64,000 bases of DNA. It comes from an uncultured Dorea sp. (GTDB lineage Bacteria > Bacillota > Clostridia > Lachnospirales > Lachnospiraceae). Where the stretch lies: positions 124,001 through 188,000 of the forward strand of contig CAJTVU010000005.1 of NCBI GenBank assembly GCA_910580235.1, given 5' to 3'. Made by a program: the position numbers and the translations under genes. The notes under the pieces are model-generated. The model saw only the letters and a program-made list of their open reading frames with translations, searched no databases and was not told the origin of the DNA. Below are positions 57,218 to 64,000 of the stretch, piece by piece; the stretch's first letter is position 1, and the number at the start of each line of letters is the position of its first letter.

Positions 57218-58448
57218 TTACCGAAAGCTTAAATTCAGCATATTACTGCAGACGGTGCTTGTCACGGCGCTGACGGTATTCGTCGGCGGTTTTTTGCTGA
57301 ATTATGTTATTGACGGCATTTATAATGATACATTCCCTGAAAAATTCGTTGAGATGCTGACGTCTTTTAATATCAGGGAGGAGACGGCTATTAAGCTCTA
57401 CTGGCGGTTGATCGGAGATAATAAGACATTTTTCATGATCGTCGGCTTCCTGCTCTTGTTCGCACTGTTTTTCTATGTAGCGCTGAGCAAGATGACAAAA
57501 TATATTAATCAGGTCGAGGAAGGTATTGAAAATATTATTGCGGACTCTACAGAGCCAATTCATTTGATTACGGAGCTAAAGCCTATTGAGATCAGGCTCA
57601 ATGAGATTAAGGCGACGTTGAAGCGCCAAGAGTTGGAATCGGAGGAGAGCGAGAAAAGGAAGAACGATCTTGTACTTTTTCTTGCACATGATTTAAAGAC
57701 GCCGCTGACATCTGTCGTGGCATATTTAAGTATGCTGGATTCTCACCCGGATATGCCGGAGGAGGAGCGGGAGAAATACACGCACATTGCGCTTGATAAG
57801 TCATTGCGCTTAGGAGAGCTCATTAACGAGTTTTTTGATATTACAAGGTATAATCTACAGAATATCGAGCTGGAGCCGGTACAGATCAATCTTTCTATGA
57901 TGCTGGAGCAGTTGGCGGACGAACTGTACGGAGTGCTTCAGGAAAAGCAGCTTTTCTGCGAAGTGGACGTGGAGGAGAATCTGGTCGTGTACGGAGACCC
58001 GGATAAGCTTGCCAGAGTGTTTGACAACATTTTAAAGAACGCTATCGCATACTGCCACAACGGCACAAAGATCGCAATCTCTGCCCGGATGAGAAAACAG
58101 AATGTAGAGATCACATTCACGAATGAAGGAGATAAGATCCCGGGCGATATGTTACAGACTATATTCGAGAAGTTCTACCGTGTAGACAATTCCCGCTCCA
58201 GCGGGACGGGAGGCGCGGGGCTGGGGCTTGCGATCGCCAGGGAGATCGTGGAGAAGCACGGCGGAGTGATCCGGGCCCGCAGCGACGAGGATAGGACTTG
58301 TTTTATTGTAACCCTTCCATCAGAGAATAAAGAAGAGGAAATTAAAGATGAGGTTCATACACATCGCAGACGTACATTTAGGAGCAAGCCCGGATATTGG
58401 AAGCGCACGAAAGGGAAAGCGGGAAAAGGAGATATGGGACAGCCTTGA
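57207..58448 (+). CDS. VanS-like sensor histidine kinase
   Basis: 413 aa. Two membrane helices (about 12-32 and 75-95) flank a short outside loop. HisKA has His161 in LFLAHDLKTPLTS, the N box is FDNILKNAIAYC, and GTGGAGLGLAIAREIVEKHG is the G box. The TTG start lies inside the regulator gene. The last 33 codons overlap the start of the SbcD-like gene in another frame, an unusually long overlap, so the original stop may have been lost. Confidence 0.88.
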   Translation: MKNNYRKLKFSILLQTVLVTALTVFVGGFLLNYVIDGIYNDTFPEKFVEMLTSFNIREETAIKLYWRLIGDNKTFFMIVGFLLLFALFFYVALSKMTKYINQVEEGIENIIADSTEPIHLITELKPIEIRLNEIKATLKRQELESEESEKRKNDLVLFLAHDLKTPLTSVVAYLSMLDSHPDMPEEEREKYTHIALDKSLRLGELINEFFDITRYNLQNIELEPVQINLSMMLEQLADELYGVLQEKQLFCEVDVEENLVVYGDPDKLARVFDNILKNAIAYCHNGTKIAISARMRKQNVEITFTNEGDKIPGDMLQTIFEKFYRVDNSRSSGTGGAGLGLAIAREIVEKHGGVIRARSDEDRTCFIVTLPSENKEEEIKDEVHTHRRRTFRSKPGYWKRTKGKAGKGDMGQP

Positions 58449-59409
58449 AAGGGTCCTTCGGGTATGTGAGGAGCAGAAGACAGACTTTCTCTTCATTGCA
58501 GGAGATCTGTTCCATCGGCAGCCGCTTAAGAGAGAGCTAAGAGAGCTGAATTATATGTTCAGCTCTCTTACGTCCACAAAGGTAATCATCGTGGCAGGGA
58601 ACCATGATTATGTGCGCCAGGATTCCTACTATCGGACATTCCAGTGGGAAGAGAATGTACACATGCTGTTGTCGCCGGACATCGCCTGTGTGGAATTCCC
58701 AGAATATTCTCTGGCAGTTTATGGGCTTAGCTACCATGAGAAAGAGATTGTACAGGAGATGTATAAAGAAGCGTTCCCGCAGAGGCGGCAGGGGTATGAG
58801 ATCCTGCTGGCGCATGGGGGAGATGAGAGACATATCCCTGTGAAGAAAGAGGATCTTCTGGGGCTTGGATATGACTATATCGCGCTTGGGCATATTCATA
58901 AGCCACAGCAGATATGCCCGGGGAAGATCGCCTACGCGGGAGCGTTAGAGCCGATTGATAAGAATGATACGGGGATCCACGGCTATATTGCCGGAGAGAT
59001 AACGGCCAAAGGATGCCAGATAAAATTCATCCCGTCGGCAGTGAGGGAATATGTCCATCTGGAAGTGCCGGTCCATAAGGAGATGACAGGGCGTGCTCTG
59101 AAGGAAGAGATCGGCCGGCAGCTGGAAGAGAAGGGGACAGAGAACATTTACAAGATCATCCTGACCGGGCCGAGAGATCCGGAGGATTCTTTTAATCTGG
59201 AAACGCTGGACGCTCACGGGAATATTGTAGAGATCGTGGATAAGACTTATCCGGCTTATGATTTTGGGAGGCTAAAGGAGAAGAACCGGGAAAATATACT
59301 GGGACAGTTTATTGCAAGTTTTGAAAAGGATGAAGAAGGAAGTATAGAGTACCAGGCGTTGTGTGAGGGGGTGCATGCGCTGATGGAGACAAGAAGGGGA
59401 CGATTATGA
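58348..59409 (+). CDS. SbcD/YhaO-like metallophosphoesterase
   Basis: 353 aa. IHIADVHLGASP, FLFIAGDLFHRQP, IIVAGNHDY, AHGGDE and ALGHIHKPQ are the five Mn-binding phosphoesterase motifs. With the following ATPase it forms an SbcCD/Mre11-Rad50-like nuclease that opens hairpins and processes ends. AGAGGAAATTAAAG precedes the ATG, inside the kinase gene. Confidence 0.88.
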   Translation: MRFIHIADVHLGASPDIGSARKGKREKEIWDSLERVLRVCEEQKTDFLFIAGDLFHRQPLKRELRELNYMFSSLTSTKVIIVAGNHDYVRQDSYYRTFQWEENVHMLLSPDIACVEFPEYSLAVYGLSYHEKEIVQEMYKEAFPQRRQGYEILLAHGGDERHIPVKKEDLLGLGYDYIALGHIHKPQQICPGKIAYAGALEPIDKNDTGIHGYIAGEITAKGCQIKFIPSAVREYVHLEVPVHKEMTGRALKEEIGRQLEEKGTENIYKIILTGPRDPEDSFNLETLDAHGNIVEIVDKTYPAYDFGRLKEKNRENILGQFIASFEKDEEGSIEYQALCEGVHALMETRRGRL

Positions 59410-60962
59410 GAATCCACGAGCTGCTGCTTAAGAACTTTGGGAAGTTTACAGACAGGAGAATCATCGTATCAGAGGGGATCCAAATACTGTATGGAGAGAA
59501 TGAATCCGGGAAATCCACGGTGCATACTTTTATTAAAGCAATGCTTTTTGGCCTGGAGAGAGGGAGGGGGCGCGCCGCAGTGGGAGATACATTCTCCTTA
59601 TATGAGCCGTGGGAGAATCCGAATTATTATTCTGGAAGGCTAAGGTTCGAGACAGGAGGGAGAAACTTTGTCATAGAGAGGAATTTTGACCGGTATGGGA
59701 AACGAACGTCTGTCTTATGTGAAGATGACGGGGAAGAGCTGTCTGTAGAAAGAGGAGATCTGAAGATGCTCCTTGACGGGCTTACTACTGGCGACTATGA
59801 CGATACTGTTTCTATTGCTCAGCTGCGGGCGCGGCCGGGCAGCTCTCTGGCGGCGGAGCTTAAAAATTATGCTACGAACTATTATGTGACAGGAGACAGC
59901 GACCTGAACCTGGAAGCGGCGCTGGAACACTTACGGGAACGTAGAAAAGATGCAGAGAAACGCATGAAGGAGAGTATTGACAGGAAGCAGGCGGAACGCG
60001 ACAAGATGGAGCAGGAGGCGTCTTACATCTGGAGGGATATTTATCGTATCACGCGGGAACAGGAGGAGCTGGAAGAAAAGATCGCGTACAGAGAATCTCA
60101 TAAAGAGAGAGCGCGGCCAGAAGATATTGAGAACAGGCGGAAGATTGATGAAGTACGTCCGTCAAAGTGGAGGATCCATCCGGTGGAGATCCTTATATTC
60201 GCCGTACTTGTCGCTGCTTCGTTTATTTTTATCCCAAGGCCATGGAACTATTTTCTGACGATCGTACTGTTTCTCTTTAGCGCTATTTATGTGTGGAACC
60301 GGTTGAAGGTCGGAAAGAAGGTGGAGAAGACAGAGCCGGAGATCATACTGGAGGAGATCGCTCAGGAAGAACAGCCGGAAACGCTGGAACGCCTGTCATG
60401 GGAGCTGGAGCATAACGCGGAGGAGCTAAGAGACAAGCAGATACAATATGAAAACATAAAGGAACAATTAGAAGAGCTGGACGAGATAAGTGATGAGCAA
60501 AAAGGGCTTGAAAAGAAGAAGCTGGCGATGACGGAGGCGATCCAGAGGATCGAGCAGCTGTCCGTTAGCTCCCAGGACAAGATGCGCCAGGATCTGGACT
60601 CCTGTGCTTCCCGAATACTCAGTGATATAACGGATGGGAAATATACAAGGCTTGTTGTGGAGGACGGGCTGGCCTTAAGCCTTTTGAGCGACGGCAGAAA
60701 GATACCGATAGCCGCAGTGAGCCAGGGAACGATAGAGCAAGTGTATTTTTCGCTCCGCATGGCGGCGGGAGAGCTGCTCTACGAAGAGGATTATCCGGTA
60801 ATCCTGGACGACACGTTCGTCTGCTACGATGATAAAAGATTGGAGCGGGCATTAAAATGGCTGTATGAGAATAAGAAGCAGATCCTTCTCTTTACCTGTC
60901 AGAAAAGAGAAGAAGAAGCTTTAAAGAGAATGGGGCTGCCCTATGAAAAGATAGAACTGTAA
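59406..60962 (+). CDS. SbcC/YhaN-like ATPase, short membrane-linked form
   Basis: 518 aa. The N-terminal half-ATPase has Walker A YGENESGKST. The coiled-coil arm is short (about 170-215 and 320-390). Two hydrophobic segments between (ILIFAVLVAASFIFIP and YFLTIVLFLFSAIYVW) would insert in the membrane, as in YhaN-type proteins. The C-terminal half has VSQGTIEQVYFSLRMAAGEL (signature) and PVILDDTFVCYDD (Walker B). Overlaps the phosphoesterase gene by 4 bp. Confidence 0.82.
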   Translation: MRIHELLLKNFGKFTDRRIIVSEGIQILYGENESGKSTVHTFIKAMLFGLERGRGRAAVGDTFSLYEPWENPNYYSGRLRFETGGRNFVIERNFDRYGKRTSVLCEDDGEELSVERGDLKMLLDGLTTGDYDDTVSIAQLRARPGSSLAAELKNYATNYYVTGDSDLNLEAALEHLRERRKDAEKRMKESIDRKQAERDKMEQEASYIWRDIYRITREQEELEEKIAYRESHKERARPEDIENRRKIDEVRPSKWRIHPVEILIFAVLVAASFIFIPRPWNYFLTIVLFLFSAIYVWNRLKVGKKVEKTEPEIILEEIAQEEQPETLERLSWELEHNAEELRDKQIQYENIKEQLEELDEISDEQKGLEKKKLAMTEAIQRIEQLSVSSQDKMRQDLDSCASRILSDITDGKYTRLVVEDGLALSLLSDGRKIPIAAVSQGTIEQVYFSLRMAAGELLYEEDYPVILDDTFVCYDDKRLERALKWLYENKKQILLFTCQKREEEALKRMGLPYEKIEL

Positions 60963-60979
60963 GGATTCAAAACACGTAA

Positions 60980-61036
60980 ATCCTCCATGCGGTCTTCCAG
61001 AAGGAAGATATGAGCCGCATGGAGGATCTTTTATTT
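60980..61036. terminator. Bidirectional terminator
   Basis: ATCCTCCATGCGG (60980-60992) pairs with CCGCATGGAGGAT (61015-61027) with an inner TCTTCC/GGAAGA, followed by CTTTTATTT. It separates the convergent SbcC-like and PRPP synthetase genes. Confidence 0.8.
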
Positions 61037-61039
61037 GGG

Positions 61040-62236
61040 TTAGAGCAGGCTCTCTTTCCTCCCTTTCCTGTACTCATCCACTGCGTACTGGATGCGCTCG
61101 TTCGGGCTTAAGATGCTGCTGATAGAGCCATCGTGGTTCAAAGTGTCGATCATAAGGGCAATATACTTGCTCATATCACAGTTGATATAATAGGGGCGCG
61201 ACAAGAGCTCTGGAGACTGATAGATCAGGTTCGTCGTCAGGATAGCGTCGATGACGCCTTCCTCGTATGCCTCGTCGAACTTCTCTAATCCATTGGTGAA
61301 CAGGCCAAAGGTCGCGGCAGCGAAAATACGCTTTGCCCTGCGCTGCTTTAACTGCCTTGCTACGTCTAAGATGCTGTCGCCGGAAGAGATCATATCGTCC
61401 AGGATGATCACGTCTTTCCCTTCGACGGAGGAGCCGAGGAATTCGTGGGCGACGATCGGGTTACGCCCGTTGACGATTTTCGTATAATCGCGTCTTTTAT
61501 AGAACATCCCCATGTCGAGGTTCAGTACATTGGCAAGGTAGACGGCGCGTTCTGTCGCGCCCTCATCAGGGCTGATGGCCATCATATGGTCGCTGTCGAT
61601 CTGGAGGTCGTCATAGCTTCTAAGAAGCCCCTGCATAAACTGGTAGGTTGGCTTGACAGTCTCGAATCCGCTCAAAGGGATCGCATTCTGGACTCTCGGG
61701 TCGTGCGCGTCAAAAGTAATGATATTGTCTACGCCCATCCGCACAAGCTCCTGAAGCGCAAGGGCGCAGTCCAGAGACTCCCGGCCATTCCTCTTGTGCT
61801 GTCGGCTCTCATACAGGAAAGGCATGATGACATTTAATCTCCTGGCTTTCCCGCCGACAGCTGCGATGACTCTCTTAAGATTCTGGAAGTGGTCGTCCGG
61901 GGACATGTGGTTCGTATACCCGGATAAGGAGTAGGTCAGGCTGTAGTTGCACACATCTACCATCAAGTACAGGTCGCGTCCTCTCACCGATTCGCCGATG
62001 ATCCCCTTGGCTTCTCCTGAACCGAAACGAGGGATCCGGGCGTCTACAAGATAAGTATCCCTTTCATATCCGTTATAGACAACGTCATCCTTGTGGATAG
62101 GGCTTTCTTCTTTTCGCCATGTCACAAGGAATTCATCGATCATCTTCCCCATATCCTTGCAGCCGTCTAAAGCAATGATGCCAAGAGAGCCAATGGGGAT
62201 GTTGTCCAGTATACGTTCATTACGGCGTACCATCAT
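61040..62236 (-). CDS. prs: Ribose-phosphate pyrophosphokinase
   Basis: 398 aa, about 80 longer than the common enzyme. Makes PRPP from ribose-5-P and ATP. NVIMPFLYESRQHKRNGRE is the catalytic loop region, DNIITFDAHDPRVQNAIPLS the ribose-phosphate site and DVIILDDMISSGDSILDVAR the PRPP-binding signature. The N-terminal 80 residues extend the usual start. TAGGAGGTACAA precedes the ATG; overlaps the DnaC-like gene by 17 bp. Confidence 0.87.
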   Translation of the reverse strand: MMVRRNERILDNIPIGSLGIIALDGCKDMGKMIDEFLVTWRKEESPIHKDDVVYNGYERDTYLVDARIPRFGSGEAKGIIGESVRGRDLYLMVDVCNYSLTYSLSGYTNHMSPDDHFQNLKRVIAAVGGKARRLNVIMPFLYESRQHKRNGRESLDCALALQELVRMGVDNIITFDAHDPRVQNAIPLSGFETVKPTYQFMQGLLRSYDDLQIDSDHMMAISPDEGATERAVYLANVLNLDMGMFYKRRDYTKIVNGRNPIVAHEFLGSSVEGKDVIILDDMISSGDSILDVARQLKQRRAKRIFAAATFGLFTNGLEKFDEAYEEGVIDAILTTNLIYQSPELLSRPYYINCDMSKYIALMIDTLNHDGSISSILSPNERIQYAVDEYRKGRKESLL

Positions 62237-63233
62237 TTGTACCTCCTAAGGATAATAATTTTTTTTGGATCCTGATATCGTCGCCCGTCAGCCGCAGCAT
62301 AGTAAAACTGCTGCTGATACGGGAAAAGATGCGTTCTGAATAAAGGCCCTTGATTTTTTCCAGTGTAAGGTTTGTGGACATGATCATTGGTTTTCTGCGG
62401 AGGATCCGCTCATTTAGAACCATGAAGAACTGAGATACGGTAAAAGTATTTGGGAGCTCGGAGCCAAGGTCGTCGACGATCAGGAGGTCGCAATTATAGA
62501 TATGGCTGTGAGCATCTTCCTTTGACGGATCCTTTTTCCCGAAAATGTCTTTTGCAAGAAATTCAAAAAGACGGGAGGCGGAAAAATAGATGACGGAATA
62601 GGACTTTTCCAATAATTCTTTTGCAATGCAATGGGAGAGGAACGTCTTGCCCACGCCGATGTCCCCGTATAGGAGCAGATTATCGGAGCCGGACGCGAAA
62701 TTGTCGACAAAATCATGACATGCTTTTAGCGCGGCCTCTATAGCGTCCCTGGAGGAACGCCCCGTTTTGGGATCGATATGGCCGGGAGAATAGTAATCAA
62801 GAGAGAACGTAGAGAAGTTCTCTGAAGCAAGGACATTGTTTAAGTTCGACTGTTCGTAAAGAAGGTTAATGATTGCCTTCTCCAGGCAGTGGCATTTCCT
62901 GTCCCCGATATAGCCGGTGTCCTGACAGTCCCCGCATACATAATGCATTTCCAGGTAGCCCTCTGGAAAATGATTTTCTCTAAGAAGCGCATATTTCTTA
63001 CTGAGAAGCTTCTGGATATCTGATTTTAAAGAAGAAAGAGCGGATCCATCCCCGTCGAGAAGCTGGCGGCCCCTCTCCACGCTAAGAGAAGAGATGGCAT
63101 CATCAATTTCCCGCAGTTTTGGAATAGCCGAATATGCTTCCTCATAACGGCGGCGAAGACGGTATTCGTTGTCTGACCGCCTTTTTTCATAAGTATGCAT
63201 AAGGTTATCGTACTGAGAATTTGATAATGCCAT
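62220..63233 (-). CDS. DnaC/DnaI-like helicase loader ATPase
   Basis: 337 aa. The N-terminal part has a Cys zinc knuckle (CGDCQDTGYIGDRKCHC). The AAA+ core has Walker A LLYGDIGVGKTFLSH, Walker B LLIVDDLGSE and sensor-1 MSTNLTLEKIKG. It loads the replicative helicase with the DnaD-like protein encoded upstream. AAGGAGCATCTTCATCTT precedes the ATG with somewhat long spacing. Confidence 0.87.
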   Translation of the reverse strand: MALSNSQYDNLMHTYEKRRSDNEYRLRRRYEEAYSAIPKLREIDDAISSLSVERGRQLLDGDGSALSSLKSDIQKLLSKKYALLRENHFPEGYLEMHYVCGDCQDTGYIGDRKCHCLEKAIINLLYEQSNLNNVLASENFSTFSLDYYSPGHIDPKTGRSSRDAIEAALKACHDFVDNFASGSDNLLLYGDIGVGKTFLSHCIAKELLEKSYSVIYFSASRLFEFLAKDIFGKKDPSKEDAHSHIYNCDLLIVDDLGSELPNTFTVSQFFMVLNERILRRKPMIMSTNLTLEKIKGLYSERIFSRISSSFTMLRLTGDDIRIQKKLLSLGGTNDGTP

Positions 63234-63274
63234 AAGATGAAGATGCTCCTTATAATCGTTTATCTTATCATAGT

Positions 63275-64000
63275 CTAGTTCTGTAGTAATTTTTGTTCTA
63301 ATTCGTCCATATCGTAGGAACGCTCGTCAAAATTGCTGAACTTCGTCTTAAACTGCGGAGGAGCGCAAGATTTCTTTTTCTGCTCCTTCTCTTTGAAAAA
63401 GGCTTCGTCCAAAGCGGCGATATCTGAAGAGGAGCGCACCCCCTTTTCAAGCCAGTCTTTTAAAATGGAGTCGGCATAGCTGAAGCTTGGCTGATGGATC
63501 GCGTTAATCGTGCGGTTCACAGCCTCTACGATTATATCTGAAGAGAATCCGTACTCTTCATTCCATTTCTTGATAAATGCCAGCTCAGAGGCGGCCGGAG
63601 ACCGCCCTTTGATGCCAAAAGCGTTTAATACGGAATAGCAGCCGCGGCTATAAGACAGGCTCTCAGACTTTGCTTCGTCCACAGTGGTGATCTGGCGCGC
63701 GTGCCAGGAAAGCGCCACCTGGCGTATATAGTGAATGCTCTTATGGCCGTTCTCTACGCAGTATTCGATCAGGTGCTCGATTAAGTCCGCAGACATATGT
63801 AAATCTTCATAGAAATAAGTGATCGTATTAATATCTGTCACTGTCAACGTCTTCCCCAGGTACTGTTCAGCCACGAAGAGAAGCTGCCGGAATTCCTTGC
63901 GGCTTCTGTACTGCTGGATGCTGGGCATGTCTGCTGTAGAGGCGTCCTGATCCGCAGCAGGTTCCGCATGGGCATCTGCAAATGGAGCTTCAGAAGGCCG
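63275..64000 (-). CDS. DnaD/DnaB-like primosome protein (5' end outside window)
   Basis: Carries the DnaD C-terminal domain (TYFYEDLHMSADLIEHLIEY and FSYADSILKDWLEKGV), which remodels DNA during helicase loading. The reading frame is open to base 64000 without a stop, so the gene continues beyond the window; an internal ATG at 63928 is probably not the true start. Gene order with the loader matches the primosome cluster of Clostridia. Confidence 0.82.
   Translation of the reverse strand, partial: RPSEAPFADAHAEPAADQDASTADMPSIQQYRSRKEFRQLLFVAEQYLGKTLTVTDINTITYFYEDLHMSADLIEHLIEYCVENGHKSIHYIRQVALSWHARQITTVDEAKSESLSYSRGCYSVLNAFGIKGRSPAASELAFIKKWNEEYGFSSDIIVEAVNRTINAIHQPSFSYADSILKDWLEKGVRSSSDIAALDEAFFKEKEQKKKSCAPPQFKTKFSNFDERSYDMDELEQKLLQN

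Overview
The window looks like a chromosome segment of a gut-type Lachnospiraceae (Clostridia; inferred). Strong AGGAGG-type ribosome sites, TTGACA/TATAAT promoters with 17-bp spacers, a queT vitamin-type transporter, VanRS-like two-component systems, a DnaD/DnaC-like pair beside a PRPP synthetase, and IMEs carrying DUF932/YqaJ/RtcB cargo all fit that group. Species is not determinable from the sequence alone. No rRNA, tRNA or CRISPR array was recognised.

Layout: (1) 1-2.7 kb: a GH25 lysozyme and a convergent membrane diguanylate cyclase sharing one palindromic terminator. (2) 2.70-13.08 kb: a compact integrated element bounded by a 17-bp direct repeat with integrase arm-type repeats just inside. 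It carries a zinc-ribbon tyrosine integrase, a repressor/Cro-like switch, a primase-polymerase/helicase with an iteron-like repeat behind it, a sigma-70-family factor, several small unknown genes, three type I toxin/antisense-RNA loci and an unusual hairpin-rich non-coding tract; no capsid or relaxase gene is seen. Its attachment site lies in the promoter region of the next operon. (3) 13.1-21.0 kb: core-like genes: a two-component system, a methyltransferase, a large exported protein, a BFD-like [2Fe-2S] protein and queT with a preQ1-type leader.

(4) 21.00-46.38 kb: a second integrated element of about 25 kb, bounded by a 36-bp direct repeat that coincides with the putative queT aptamer. Genes: ParA/ParB with four dispersed parS-like palindromes; RtcB ligase, MoxR-type ATPase and DUF2201/VWA protein; a broken VapBC; a small mobilisation module (RHH protein, relaxase, HTH protein); a structured RNA or oriT; a three-gene candidate conflict module (unknown protein, Ycf46-like AAA ATPase, glycine-zipper protein); a DUF932/YqaJ/Rad52-like recombination module; an orphan 543-aa protein next to a DEAH helicase; excisionase, integrase and a PD-(D/E)XK transposase-like gene. 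It is best read as an integrative mobilisable element. (5) 46.4-48.4 kb: a graveyard of related element fragments and a decayed DUF1848 gene around a methyltransferase-like gene.

(6) 48.5-53.3 kb: the most intriguing locus, a single-promoter operon encoding a lone receiver protein, an RNase HII/HIII-like nuclease and a 1163-aa ClpB-AAA/receiver/FtsH-AAA/M41 protease fusion. I do not recognise it as a described system; a phospho-controlled stress or defence protease-nuclease system is an inference. (7) 53.4-64 kb: housekeeping: phosphoglucomutase with a structured leader, ferredoxin-linked aldo/keto reductase, a second VanRS-like system running into an SbcD/SbcC-like pair, then PRPP synthetase, DnaC-like loader and a DnaD-like gene truncated by the window end.
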